DNA of 64,000 bases from Pseudoramibacter porci (GTDB taxonomy: Bacteria > Bacillota > Clostridia > Eubacteriales > Eubacteriaceae): NCBI RefSeq assembly GCF_009696145.1, contig NZ_VUMO01000005.1, positions 62,001 to 126,000 on the forward strand, given 5' to 3'. A program made the translations under genes and the position numbers. Of this stretch, positions 1-8,429 are shown piece by piece (position 1 is the stretch's first letter; every line of letters begins with the position of its first letter). The notes below the pieces were generated by a model. That model searched no databases. It was not told the DNA's origin and worked only from the letters and a program-made list of their open reading frames with translations.

Positions 1-1
1 C

Positions 2-1006
2 GAACTCTTCGGCGCCGAACACGCCAACGTCCAGCCTCACTCCGGTGCCCAGGCCAACACAGCGGTCTACCTCGCGCTGCTCCAGCCGGGCGACACCGTC
101 ATGGGCATGGCCCTCGATCAGGGCGGCCACCTGACCCACGGCTCAAAGGTCAATTTATCGGGCAAGCTCTACAACTTCGTTCCTTACGGGGTCGACAAAA
201 CGACCGAATTAATCGACTACGACGCTTTTGAAGCGCAAGTCAAGGAAGTGAAACCTAAACTCGTCGTCGCCGGCGCTTCCGCCTATCCGCGCATCATTGA
301 CTTCGAACGCATGGCCAAAATCTGCCACGACAACGGCGCCCTTTACATGGTCGACATGGCTCATATCGCAGGACTCGTCGCTGCAGGCCTGCACCCGTCG
401 CCGGTTCCGGTCGCCGATATCGTCACGACGACAACACACAAGACCCTGCGCGGGCCGAGAGGCGGCCTCATCCTCTGCAAAAACGAATTTGCCAAGGCCA
501 TCGACAAAGCCGTGTTCCCAGGCACTCAGGGCGGCCCGCTGATGCATACCATCGCCGCGAAAGCCGTCTGCTTCAAGGAAGCGATGACCGACGACTTCAT
601 CGCCTATCAGAAGCAGATCGTCAAAAACGCCGCGGTGCTCGCAGATGAACTCGCCAAACGGGGCTTCCGCATTGTCTCCGGCGGCACCGACAACCACTTG
701 ATGCTCGTCGATGTATCTGCCGTCGGCATGACCGGCAAAGAAGCGGATGAAACCCTCGAATCTGTCGGCATCACCGCAAACAAAAACACAATCCCCTACG
801 ACACCCAGAAGCCTTTCATCGCCAGTGGTGTCCGCGTCGGCACGCCGGCCGTCACCACCCGCGGATTGGTCGAAGACGACATGCGCGTCATTGCCGACAT
901 CTTTGAAGACGCGCTGATCAAGAAGGATTCGGACGCGGCGAAAGCCAAAGTCAAAGCCCTGACCGACAAATACCCGCTGTACCCGGATCTGATGTCTGAC
1001 GACTGA
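2..1006 (+). CDS. glyA: Serine hydroxymethyltransferase, 5'-truncated by window edge
   Basis: This is the C-terminal 334 residues of serine hydroxymethyltransferase, the PLP enzyme that interconverts serine and glycine and loads one-carbon units onto tetrahydrofolate in the cytosol. The frame is already open at base 2 with the family motif [11 protein letters not shown]. The PLP-binding lysine lies in [14 protein letters not shown] (Lys codon 440-442). The family is about 410-430 aa, so some 80 N-terminal residues lie outside the window. The stop TGA overlaps the next ATG (TGATG), so the downstream gene is probably translationally coupled. Identity is firm; the true start cannot be seen. Confidence 0.97.
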   Translation, partial: ELFGAEHANVQPHSGAQANTAVYLALLQPGDTVMGMALDQGGHLTHGSKVNLSGKLYNFVPYGVDKTTELIDYDAFEAQVKEVKPKLVVAGASAYPRIIDFERMAKICHDNGALYMVDMAHIAGLVAAGLHPSPVPVADIVTTTTHKTLRGPRGGLILCKNEFAKAIDKAVFPGTQGGPLMHTIAAKAVCFKEAMTDDFIAYQKQIVKNAAVLADELAKRGFRIVSGGTDNHLMLVDVSAVGMTGKEADETLESVGITANKNTIPYDTQKPFIASGVRVGTPAVTTRGLVEDDMRVIADIFEDALIKKDSDAAKAKVKALTDKYPLYPDLMSDD

Positions 1007-1665
1007 TGGCAGACCAAGATTACAAAACCGTACTGACCGCTGCCGAGGCGGAGCAGACGATCAACAAGTCCCGGTTCATCGGCGTCGTATTTCACGCCGA
1101 AACCGAGGATGACGTCGCCGCGGAAATCGCCAAGCTCAGAAAAAAACATTTCAAGGCCACCCACGTCTGTTCGGCCTACGTCCTGGGCACTCAGCCGCCG
1201 CGGGAAAAGGCCAGCGACGACGGCGAACCCTCAGGCACGGCCGGCCGCCCCATTCTCGACGTCATCCTCAGGCGGGAGCTGAAAAATGTCGGCGTCGCGG
1301 TGGTCCGGTATTTCGGCGGGGTTAAGCTCGGCGCCGGCGGACTGATCCGCGCCTACGCCGGAACAGCGTCCCTCGTCCTCGATCACGCGCGCATCGTCGG
1401 GAAAATCTGGTCTGATACCGTCCGCGTCGTGATCCCCTACCCGATGTACGGCGGATTAATCCAAAAACTCGCCGCCTCGGGCAAGGCCTCCTGGCAGCCG
1501 GTGCAGTCGCGTTTTGAAGAAACGGTCACTTTGGATTTTGAGGTGCCTGTCGGCGAAACGGCTGAATTCGCCGCATTTCTAACCGACCAAACCGCCGGTC
1601 AGGCGGCAATCACCACGGGCGAAGCGAAATGGGTCGACACCTTGATTGCCGCGCCGAAAAAATAG
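1006..1665 (+). CDS. YigZ/IMPACT (UPF0029) family protein
   Basis: A 219-aa protein of the YigZ/IMPACT family. It has the N-terminal UPF0029 core with the hallmark SDDGEPSGTAGRPIL around residues 65-80 and RYFGGVKLGAGGL around 100-112, then a DUF1949-like C-terminal domain. Family members are linked to translation or stress regulation, but the bacterial biochemical role is not settled. Its ATG shares a base with the glyA stop, so the two are likely one transcript. No obvious plus-strand terminator follows; the hairpin at 1737-1774 faces the opposite strand. Confidence 0.9.
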   Translation: MADQDYKTVLTAAEAEQTINKSRFIGVVFHAETEDDVAAEIAKLRKKHFKATHVCSAYVLGTQPPREKASDDGEPSGTAGRPILDVILRRELKNVGVAVVRYFGGVKLGAGGLIRAYAGTASLVLDHARIVGKIWSDTVRVVIPYPMYGGLIQKLAASGKASWQPVQSRFEETVTLDFEVPVGETAEFAAFLTDQTAGQAAITTGEAKWVDTLIAAPKK

Positions 1666-1736
1666 TGGCCATACAGAAAATATGCAGCTTTTGTCAATCC
1701 GGCAAGAGCTGTTTTTTATACCTTAAAATTAAAATG

Positions 1737-1774
1737 TACAAAATAAAAACGCGCCCTGAATGATTCAGAGCGCG
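1737..1774 (-). terminator. Intrinsic terminator of the amino-acid ABC operon
   Basis: GCGC-C-CTGAA (1751-1760) pairs with TTCAG-A-GCGC (1764-1773) with one internal mismatch and a short loop. On the minus strand it runs into a T-rich tract (1737-1749). It lies 40 bp past the stop of the ATPase gene. Confidence 0.75.
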
Positions 1775-1813
1775 CTGAAAACGCGATATCCTCGCAAATT
1801 GAACCGAACTGAG

Positions 1814-2545
1814 CTACTGCAGCACCATGTTCAGGAAATTCTGAGTTCGTTCGTTTTTCGGATGGTTGAACACTTCTTCCGGCGGTCCCTCTTCGACGAC
1901 GACGCCGCCGTCAATGAAGATCGTCCGGTCGGAAACTTGTTTAGCAAAACCCATTTCGTGGGTCACGACAACCATCGTCATCCCTTCAGACGCCAATTTT
2001 TCCATGACGCGCAGCACTTCGCCGACCATTTCCGGGTCGAGGGCGGAAGTCGGTTCGTCGAAAAGCATGACGTCCGGATTCATTTCAAGGGCGCGGGCGA
2101 TCGCGACACGCTGCTGCTGCCCGCCGGAGAGCTGTCTCGGATAAGCGTCCGCTTTGTCGAGCATGCCGACGCGGTCGAGCAACTCATCGGCCTTCTTGTC
2201 CGCTTCTTCCTGGCTCATGAGTCCAAGCTTGACCGGTGCGAAGGTGACGTTCTTTTTGACCGTCATGAACGGGAACAGGTTGAACTGCTGGAACACCATG
2301 CCGATGTTGCGCCGAACGAGGTCGATGTCGACCTTCGGATCGGTGATTTCGTGGCCATCGACCACGATGGAACCACTGGTGGCCACTTCAAGTCCATTGA
2401 GGCAGCGCAGCATGGTGCTCTTGCCGGAGCCGGACGGCCCGATGACGCAGACCACTTCCCCTTCTTCGACTTCGAGATTGATGTCCTTGAGGACTTCAAG
2501 ATCGCCGAATTTTTTCTGTAAATTTTTAACGATAATCTTAGGCAT
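1814..2545 (-). CDS. Polar amino-acid ABC transporter ATP-binding protein (GlnQ/HisP type)
   Basis: A 243-aa ATPase that powers uptake of a polar amino acid with the two genes upstream. Visible motifs are Walker [10 protein letters not shown] (36-44), Q-loop Gln86, signature LSGGQ (139-143) and Walker B VMLFDE (159-164) followed by PTSALDPE. The length is normal for the GlnQ family. The start overlaps the permease 3' end by 8 bp, which argues for one operon ordered binding protein, permease, ATPase. The substrate (glutamine, cystine or another polar amino acid) cannot be read from sequence. Confidence 0.95.
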   Translation of the reverse strand: MPKIIVKNLQKKFGDLEVLKDINLEVEEGEVVCVIGPSGSGKSTMLRCLNGLEVATSGSIVVDGHEITDPKVDIDLVRRNIGMVFQQFNLFPFMTVKKNVTFAPVKLGLMSQEEADKKADELLDRVGMLDKADAYPRQLSGGQQQRVAIARALEMNPDVMLFDEPTSALDPEMVGEVLRVMEKLASEGMTMVVVTHEMGFAKQVSDRTIFIDGGVVVEEGPPEEVFNHPKNERTQNFLNMVLQ

Positions 2546-3194
2546 CTGCTTTCAACCTCTTTTCAATACGTTTGGAAATGGTTGACAGAATCATGATAAT
2601 GATAAAGTACATGACCCCGACGATGATCCACACCTTAAAGGATTCCAGATTGTCCGCGATGATTAAGCTCCCGATTTGCGTCAGTTCCGCCATACCGATA
2701 ACCGACAGAATCGAGCTGTCCTTCAACGTGATGATGCACTGATTGACAATCGCCGGCACCATGGTGCGCACCGCCTGCGGCAAAATAACACTGCGCATGG
2801 CCACGCCGTGAGACAGGCCAAGGCTGCGGGCCGCTTCCATCTGGCCCTTATCGACGGATTCAATCCCGCCGCGGAAAATTTCAGCCAGATAAGCGCCGGC
2901 ATTCAGCGTCAGGGTGATGATGCCGGCCGTCATGGGTTCCATGCGGAAATTCAGCGCACTGGTAATCCCAAAATAAATGAAGAACGCCTGAACGATAATC
3001 GGCGTTCCTCGGATGATGTCGACGTAAACGCGCGCGACAGCGCGGGCCCCCACAGCTCTGGACACGGAAAGCATCCCGAAAAGAAGCCCTAATATCGCGG
3101 CGAGTACCAGCGATATCAGGGTTGATTCCAAAGTCACTCCAAGTCCCTGGAGCAGGCGGGGCCATGATTGTGAAAGTAATTCAAAAAAACTCAC
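2538..3194 (-). CDS. Polar amino-acid ABC transporter permease (GlnP/HisM type)
   Basis: A 218-aa membrane permease of the His/Glu/Gln family with several hydrophobic segments and the cytoplasmic EAA-type loop near [21 protein letters not shown], which docks the ATPase. I place the start at a GTG four bases after GGAGGT. A TTG four codons further upstream would overlap that ribosome-binding site. The gene lies 30 bp after the binding-protein gene. Confidence 0.93.
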   Translation of the reverse strand: MSFFELLSQSWPRLLQGLGVTLESTLISLVLAAILGLLFGMLSVSRAVGARAVARVYVDIIRGTPIIVQAFFIYFGITSALNFRMEPMTAGIITLTLNAGAYLAEIFRGGIESVDKGQMEAARSLGLSHGVAMRSVILPQAVRTMVPAIVNQCIITLKDSSILSVIGMAELTQIGSLIIADNLESFKVWIIVGVMYFIIIMILSTISKRIEKRLKADA

Positions 3195-3224
3195 AATGAC
3201 CTCCAAAAATAATGATGATTCGGC

Positions 3225-3998
3225 TTATTTGCTGCTTGTCTTGATGTATTTGTTGATGATCTTGTCGTATTCGCCGTTCTTCTTCAGGTTCTTCAGACCT
3301 TTATTGAACATCTTGAGCAGCTTCTGATTTTTGCCTTTCTGAACAGCAAAACCGTAGGAATTGCCAGCCTGGAGATCGCCGACGATTTTCAGCGGCTGAC
3401 CTTTTGTGATGGCGTAGCCGAGGACCGGATAATCTTCGAAGCAGGCAGCGGAGTGTCCGGACTTGACGTCTTCGTACATGTTCGCGCTGCTCTTAAAGGT
3501 CGAAAGGGTGTAGCCGTATTTGTCTTGGTTTTCTTTTGCGAAGGACGCGCCTTCCGTACCGGCCTTAACCGCAACATTCTTGCCCTTTAACTGATCGTAG
3601 CTGGTGATGCTGGAATCATTCTTGACTGCCATGCCGATCCCGGAGTCAAAATACGGATCTGAGAAATCAAATTTTTTCTTGCGTTCGTCTGTGATGCTCA
3701 TGCCAGCGATCACGGCGTCGCTCTGGCCGCTTTCAAGAGACTGAACTGCGCCGTCGAAACCGAGCGCCTTGACGGTGTACTTAAATCCCTGATCCTTTGC
3801 GATGGCCTTGAGCAAGTCCATATCGATCCCGACGCGCTTGCCCTTGCTGTTTTCAAATTCGAAGGGAGCGAACGTGGTGTCCGTTGCGATGATGTACTCA
3901 TCGGAGTTTGAGCTGCTGGATGATCCACAAGCACCAAATGTCATGACAGTGACCAAGGCAAGTGCAAAAATCAGGCCCAATTTCAAACCTTTTTTCAT
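3225..3998 (-). CDS. Amino-acid ABC transporter substrate-binding lipoprotein
   Basis: A 257-aa extracytoplasmic binding protein (SBP_bac_3 family). A lipoprotein signal peptide ends in the lipobox FGAC, with Cys24 as the lipidated residue, followed by a Ser/Asn linker. The mature part starts YIIATDTTFAPFEFEN, typical of polar amino-acid binders. It is the first gene of the operon, with GGAGG 7-8 bases before the ATG and a good promoter upstream. Confidence 0.95.
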   Translation of the reverse strand: MKKGLKLGLIFALALVTVMTFGACGSSSSSNSDEYIIATDTTFAPFEFENSKGKRVGIDMDLLKAIAKDQGFKYTVKALGFDGAVQSLESGQSDAVIAGMSITDERKKKFDFSDPYFDSGIGMAVKNDSSITSYDQLKGKNVAVKAGTEGASFAKENQDKYGYTLSTFKSSANMYEDVKSGHSAACFEDYPVLGYAITKGQPLKIVGDLQAGNSYGFAVQKGKNQKLLKMFNKGLKNLKKNGEYDKIINKYIKTSSK

Positions 3999-4071
3999 AA
4001 AAATCCTCCAATTTTTATTGTGTTTTGCTGCTCCGTTAAGAAAGCATTAAAACAGTTTTAAATTACTTTTA

Positions 4072-4100
4072 ATTTTATCATCTTTGTATACCTGGTGCAA
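4072..4100 (-). promoter_or_regulatory. Promoter of the amino-acid ABC operon
   Basis: On the minus strand TTGCAC (4095-4100) and TAAAAT (4072-4077) are separated by 17 bp, about 75 bp before the binding-protein ATG. The 367-bp gap 3999-4365 holds this promoter and the divergent citrate synthase control region; I see no gene in it. Confidence 0.65.
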
Positions 4101-4254
4101 TTCAAATTATTAAAAAGTGCTTAACTTAAACAGAAATTTCCTGTTATTTTTCGTCGAATACGCTGAATTTATATACAAAATCTGCATGTTCCTCTTTTGG
4201 TGGCACACACGGCGTAAATTCGTTTAACCCCTTAAGCTTTCTAAGGTTGAATTA

Positions 4255-4295
4255 AATTGTATACAATTGACTTTTACCCATGCCTTTGCTAAAAT
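4255..4295 (+). promoter_or_regulatory. Citrate synthase promoter with palindromic operator
   Basis: TTGACT (4267-4272) and TAAAAT (4290-4295) are 17 bp apart. A perfect palindrome AATTGTATACAATT (4255-4268) touches the -35 box, and a half-site ATTGTAT recurs at 4312-4318 just after the expected start of transcription. The palindrome resembles operators of GntR-type (FadR-like) repressors. That suggests regulated citrate synthase expression, but no cognate regulator gene is adjacent. Confidence 0.65.
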
Positions 4296-4365
4296 TTATA
4301 AAAATAAATAAATTGTATCCAAAATTCACGGCTGCACGATAAACATGCAAGGAGGTTAAGTTCAG

Positions 4366-5739
4366 ATGGCGAACGATCCATTTACCCAGGCTTTTATTCG
4401 TAAATACGCGTCGCGGACCGTTGCGCGGGATCAGATCCCGATGGAAACCTACCAGGCCCACAAGGTCAGTCAAGGGCTCCGAGACGAAGAAGGCAACGGA
4501 CTTGTGGTCGGACTGACCAATATTTCCCGAGCTGACGGTTTCGAAAGCGTTGATGGCAAACGCGTCCCCTGCGAGGGCAAGCTCTGGTATCGCGGCATCG
4601 ATATTAACGACATTATCAGCGGCTTCACCCAGTGCCGTTTTGGGTACGAATCCGCTGCGTTTTTGCTGCTCTTCGGCGATCTGCCGACTCAGGATGAGCT
4701 CAACGACTTCCGCGATGTGTTAGACAGCCAGCGCGCGCTGCCGCCGCATTTTGTGCGGGACATCATCATGCACTCGCCTTCCAACGATCTGATGCGCATG
4801 CTGACCCGCTGTGTGCTTTCCCTCGGCGCCTACGACGACAACAGCGAAGACACCTCACCCGAATACGTGCTCGCCCAGAGCATCAAACTCATCGCACAGT
4901 TTCCGCAGCTCGTCATGTACACCTATCAGGCGTACAACCACTACATCAAAGGCAATTCTTTGTATCTGCACCGTCCCCACACGAATATGTCCACATCAGA
5001 AATTCTCTTGAGCCTCCTCCGTCCAGACCGGAAATACACGGACCTCGAGGCATGGGTGCTCGAAGTGGAACTGATTCTTCACATGGAACACGGCGGCGGC
5101 AACAACTCGACTTTTGTCGACCGCGTCGTCTCTTCGACCGGCACGGACACTTACTCGACAATGGCGGCGGCCATCGGTTCTCTCAAAGGGCCGAAGCACG
5201 GCGGACAGATTCTGCTCGTGCCCGAAATGATGGAAGACCTGGCAGAAAACATCGCAGGACCCGGAGATATGGCCGGCATCAAGCGCTATCTCTCCGCGCT
5301 GCTCGACCACAAGGCCTTTGACAAGAGCGGCAAGATTTACGGCATCGGCAACCCGGTGTATTCCATCTCCGACCCGCGCGCTGAGATTCTACGCAAGTAC
5401 GGCGAAAAACTCGCCAAGGCGAAAAAACAAAACGACGTATTTGATATGTACGCGGCCGTAGCGGAACTCGCGCCCAAAATGATCAACGAACGCGGCCTTT
5501 ACCACAAGCCTGTCTGCGCAAACATCGACTTCTTCAGCGGATTTGTCTACCGCATGCTCGACATCCCGCCGGAACTCTACGTCCCGATGATCACCGTCGG
5601 CCGCATCGTCGGCTGGAGTGCGCACCGCATCGAAGAAATCGTCAACGGGAAAGTCATCATGCGTCCGGCTTATGAAAGTTTGATTCCGGAACGCAGACCT
5701 TTCGTTCCGATCGAAGCGCGGCACGAAGGCGGAAAATAA
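4366..5739 (+). CDS. Citrate synthase
   Basis: A 457-aa citrate (or 2-methylcitrate) synthase condensing oxaloacetate with an acyl-CoA. Family signatures include the catalytic-histidine region ILHMEHGGGNNSTF (about residue 238), the CoA-binding GSLKGPKHGG, the second histidine region GIGNPVYSISDPRAEIL (about 325) with the conserved Asp, and a C-terminal GWSAHRIEEI. A ribosome-binding site AAGGAGG lies 10 bases before the ATG. It is monocistronic, with its own promoter/operator and a strong terminator. In an anaerobe it probably serves glutamate synthesis rather than a full TCA cycle. Methylcitrate activity cannot be excluded. Confidence 0.93.
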   Translation: MANDPFTQAFIRKYASRTVARDQIPMETYQAHKVSQGLRDEEGNGLVVGLTNISRADGFESVDGKRVPCEGKLWYRGIDINDIISGFTQCRFGYESAAFLLLFGDLPTQDELNDFRDVLDSQRALPPHFVRDIIMHSPSNDLMRMLTRCVLSLGAYDDNSEDTSPEYVLAQSIKLIAQFPQLVMYTYQAYNHYIKGNSLYLHRPHTNMSTSEILLSLLRPDRKYTDLEAWVLEVELILHMEHGGGNNSTFVDRVVSSTGTDTYSTMAAAIGSLKGPKHGGQILLVPEMMEDLAENIAGPGDMAGIKRYLSALLDHKAFDKSGKIYGIGNPVYSISDPRAEILRKYGEKLAKAKKQNDVFDMYAAVAELAPKMINERGLYHKPVCANIDFFSGFVYRMLDIPPELYVPMITVGRIVGWSAHRIEEIVNGKVIMRPAYESLIPERRPFVPIEARHEGGK

Positions 5740-5783
5740 TTTACATGCTTAAGTCATGTAATTCTGAAAGCATTTACAGCGCG

Positions 5784-5811
5784 AAAAGCCGGATAAATTC
5801 CGGCTTTTTTA
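5784..5811 (+). terminator. Terminator after citrate synthase
   Basis: AAAAGCCGGA pairs with TTCCGGCTTTTTT across a short loop, 45 bp past the stop, followed by a T run. Confidence 0.9.
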
Positions 5812-5840
5812 TTTACAACAATTTTCATTTATGATAAATT
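5812..5840 (+). promoter_or_regulatory. Promoter of the Lys/Ala-rich protein gene
   Basis: TTTACA (5812-5817) and TAAATT (5835-5840) are 17 bp apart, starting directly after the citrate synthase terminator and about 100 bp before the ATG. Confidence 0.5.
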
Positions 5841-5942
5841 GTGCATTGTAATCAATTGTTTTAATTTTCGAGTTACATTTGGTCGACCACTTCTTGAAGC
5901 ATTTGACAGACAAGCCAGTGCAACTCAACAGGAGGTTTAGTG

Positions 5943-6401
5943 ATGGCAAGAAAATTATCCAAAAAATCCGTAGCGTCAGCTGAAACAAAGAAAACAGAAG
6001 TCAAAGCTGCACCGAAAGCTGAAGTCAAAACAGAAGTCGAAACAGCAGTAAAGGCTGAACCGAAAAAAGACAAAGCCGAAGCGGCTAAAACTGCCGCCAA
6101 GACTGTCGCCAAAACAGCGGTCAAGGCTGCAAAGAGCACTGCAAGTACGGCCAAAACCGGTGCCAAAAAAACGGCTGCAAGACGCAGCTCCAGCCGTGGC
6201 TACAAAAGTGAAGTCATTATCCAGCGCAGCGATTTCGAAGTGACATCATCAGGACTGGTTGACGAAGTCAAGGAAATCTGGACGAAAGAAATGGGCAACC
6301 TCGTCCGCGATCTCAAGGACGTGAAAGTCTACGTCAACACCGAAGAAGCCATGGCTTATTACGTCATCAACGGCGAAGTCAACGGCAGCTTCGCGCTCTA
6401 A
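5943..6401 (+). CDS. Lys/Ala-rich small protein with folded C-terminal domain (DUF6465-like)
   Basis: A 152-aa protein in two parts. Residues 1-90 are low-complexity, very rich in Lys, Ala, Thr and Glu, with repeated AAKT/KTAV-type units like histone H1 tails or HU extensions. Residues 93-152 form a compact α/β-looking domain (SEVIIQRSDFEVTSSGL through VYYVINGEVNG). Similar proteins occur widely in clostridia as DUF6465 and have no settled function. The basic tail suggests nucleic-acid or envelope-polymer binding. ATG 5943 is preferred over the GTG one codon upstream, because GGAGG lies 8 bases before it. Confidence 0.8.
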   Translation: MARKLSKKSVASAETKKTEVKAAPKAEVKTEVETAVKAEPKKDKAEAAKTAAKTVAKTAVKAAKSTASTAKTGAKKTAARRSSSRGYKSEVIIQRSDFEVTSSGLVDEVKEIWTKEMGNLVRDLKDVKVYVNTEEAMAYYVINGEVNGSFAL

Positions 6402-6415
6402 GCGCCATGGACGCA

Positions 6416-6443
6416 CAGCGGCTTAACGCCGCTGTTTTTTTTT
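6416..6443 (+). terminator. Terminator after the Lys/Ala-rich gene
   Basis: CAGCGGC (6416-6422), a 5-nt loop, GCCGCTG (6428-6434), then nine T residues. Confidence 0.92.
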
Positions 6444-6458
6444 GCTTAAATCATCTCA

Positions 6459-6983
6459 TTACTGAAGGATTTTCACCTGACACGCCGCCATCGTTTGAAG
6501 TGCCGCCGCGTGGCTTTCAGGGGTGACGCCGGCACAGCACCGTGCGTCAACCGCAATCGGCACTTCTGGCAGAAACGCCTTGAGCATCAGCGCGTTAGAT
6601 ACGACACAGATGTCCGTACACAAGCCGACGAGCTCGATTTCAATATCGCGTCCAGCGGCGATTGCCGCTATGCGCTCCGCAAGGGCCACCGAGCCGAAGC
6701 TCGGCTTTTCGACGACGTGATCCGGCGGAATCATGGCCGCAATGCGCGGCTCGAGGGCCCAGCCCGGCGTCCCTTTAATGCAGTGGGGCACCGGCAGGTT
6801 TTCGCCCTCCTGGGTGTCCAGATAATTTGCCCGATGGGTGTCCTGGGTTGCGTAGACGTTCGCCTTTGGCGTTGCCGCGATCTTGTCGATTACCGGCTGC
6901 ACAATGGCTTCCGCCTCTTTAGTGCCAAGAGCGCCGTCGATAAAATCCTTCTGCATGTCGACGACAATCAAAATCCGTTCCAT
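6459..6983 (-). CDS. Isochorismatase-family cysteine hydrolase, nicotinamidase-like
   Basis: A 174-aa cysteine hydrolase. The triad elements are visible: Asp in VVDMQKDF near the N-terminus, Lys in VEKPSFGS, and the nucleophilic Cys in VGLCTDICVVSNA. PHCIKGTPGWALEP matches nicotinamidase-type proteins that convert nicotinamide to nicotinate for NAD salvage. It could instead be another amide hydrolase of the superfamily. The ATG is chosen because GGAGGT precedes it by four bases; a GTG two codons upstream overlaps that site. Confidence 0.85.
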   Translation of the reverse strand: MERILIVVDMQKDFIDGALGTKEAEAIVQPVIDKIAATPKANVYATQDTHRANYLDTQEGENLPVPHCIKGTPGWALEPRIAAMIPPDHVVEKPSFGSVALAERIAAIAAGRDIEIELVGLCTDICVVSNALMLKAFLPEVPIAVDARCCAGVTPESHAAALQTMAACQVKILQ

Positions 6984-7010
6984 ACGCACCTCCGTTTGAC
7001 AAAAATAAAT

Positions 7011-8276
7011 TTAAAGAGCGGCCAGTCCGCGTTTGAGGTCCTCGATAATGTCGTGGACGCTTTCGAGCCCGACGGACAAACGAATCATGCCGCCGTCAAT
7101 TCCCGCTGCTACGAGCTGTTCGTCGGTGAGCTGGCGATGGGTCGCCGACGCCGGGTGCAGCACACAGGTACGGATGTCGGCGACGTGGACTTCGTTGGAC
7201 GCCAATTTGAGGCTGTCCATGAATTTCACCGCCTGCGGCCGTCCACCTTTGACGACGAAGGAGATGACGCCGCTCGTGCCGTCCGGCAAATATTTTTCAG
7301 CCAACGCGTGATAGCGGTCCCCTGGCAAGCCCGGATAAGTCACAGACGCGATTCCGTCCGCCTGTTCGAGGAACGTCGCCACCTGCATCGCGTTGTCGCA
7401 GTACTGGCGCATCCGCACCGGCAGGGTTTCCAGTCCGAGATTAAGCAGAAATGCCGAGTGTGCCGCCGGGTAGCAGCCGAAATCGCGCATCAGCTGCATG
7501 CGCGCCTTGGTGATGTAGGGCGCGTCAGCGTATTTATCCGTGTAGACAATGCCGTGGTAGCTTTCATCCGGTTCGGTAAATTCGGGGAATTTCCCGTTGG
7601 TGTAATCGAATTTGCCGGCATCGACGATCATGCCGCCGCACTGCAGAGCGTGGCCGTCCATGTATTTACTCGTCGAGTGGGTCACGATGTCGGCGCCCCA
7701 TTCGAAAGGACGGCAGAGTACCGGCGTTGCAAAGGTATTGTCGACGATCAGCGGCACGCCGTTGGCGTGCGCAATCTTCGCAAATTTTTCGATATCGAAC
7801 ACCGTAAGCGCCGGGTTGGCCAAGGTTTCGCCGAAAACGGCTTTGGTGTTGGGCTTGAAGGCCGCCTGAATTTCTTCTTCCGAAGCCTCTTCGTCGACGA
7901 AAATGCATTCAATGCCGAGGCGGCGCAGCGTGATGTTAAACAAATTGAGGGTCCCGCCGTAGACCGAGGGCGTCGCGATGAAGCTGTCCCCCGCCGCACA
8001 GAGGTTTAAAATGGCGAGCAGATTGGCCGCCTGTCCGCTGGACGTCGCCATCGCACCGACACCGCCTTCCATATCGGCGACCTTAGCTTCCACCGCCATG
8101 ACCGTCGGATTCGCGAAGCGCGAGTAAATGATGCTCTTCGTCGGGTCGTCGAAAACGCCGGCGACTTCATCCGTCGAATCGTAAACGTAAGTCGTGCTCT
8201 GCACAATCGGGACCACCCGCGGGTCTCCGTTTTTCGGCGTGTAGCCCGAGTGCAGACATTTCGTTTCCATATCCAT
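7011..8276 (-). CDS. metY: O-acetylhomoserine sulfhydrylase / Cys-Met metabolism PLP enzyme
   Basis: A 421-aa fold-type I PLP enzyme of the Cys/Met metabolism family. The Schiff-base lysine sits in THSTSKYMDGH, and YSRFANPT plus ATSSGQAA are the substrate and PLP contacts. Its length and the insert around residues 220-250 fit O-acetylhomoserine aminocarboxypropyltransferase (homocysteine from O-acetylhomoserine and sulfide) better than cystathionine γ-synthase (about 380 aa). It starts at ATG 8276, about 10 bases from AGGAG. A LysR gene lies upstream on the same strand. Confidence 0.88.
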   Translation of the reverse strand: MDMETKCLHSGYTPKNGDPRVVPIVQSTTYVYDSTDEVAGVFDDPTKSIIYSRFANPTVMAVEAKVADMEGGVGAMATSSGQAANLLAILNLCAAGDSFIATPSVYGGTLNLFNITLRRLGIECIFVDEEASEEEIQAAFKPNTKAVFGETLANPALTVFDIEKFAKIAHANGVPLIVDNTFATPVLCRPFEWGADIVTHSTSKYMDGHALQCGGMIVDAGKFDYTNGKFPEFTEPDESYHGIVYTDKYADAPYITKARMQLMRDFGCYPAAHSAFLLNLGLETLPVRMRQYCDNAMQVATFLEQADGIASVTYPGLPGDRYHALAEKYLPDGTSGVISFVVKGGRPQAVKFMDSLKLASNEVHVADIRTCVLHPASATHRQLTDEQLVAAGIDGGMIRLSVGLESVHDIIEDLKRGLAAL

Positions 8277-8342
8277 GATCACACATCTCCTTCCAATTAC
8301 CTAGTGTTTTAATATGAATGTTGACTCATTTACTATGTTTTA

Positions 8343-8371
8343 ATTCTAGTTTATCAAAAAACGGCGGTCAA
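8343..8371 (-). promoter_or_regulatory. Promoter of the sulfhydrylase gene
   Basis: On the minus strand TTGACC (8366-8371) and TAGAAT (8343-8348) are 17 bp apart. I see no SAM riboswitch in the short leader. Confidence 0.6.
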
Positions 8372-8429
8372 GAAAACGTTAAATTGATAAAAGCTCTTCG
8401 TCTGCCCTTCACCCTTGCACAGCGGCCCG

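Noticed and set aside
1760-2521. Long plus-strand frame opposite the ABC ATPase gene
   Set aside because: It is antisense to a clear ATPase, has a His/Arg/Asp-rich composition from reverse-complement codon bias, and no ribosome-binding site.
6495-8009. 504-codon plus-strand frame opposite the nicotinamidase and sulfhydrylase genes
   Set aside because: It spans two real minus-strand genes and their gap and shows no protein family; it is a shadow of GC-rich codon use.
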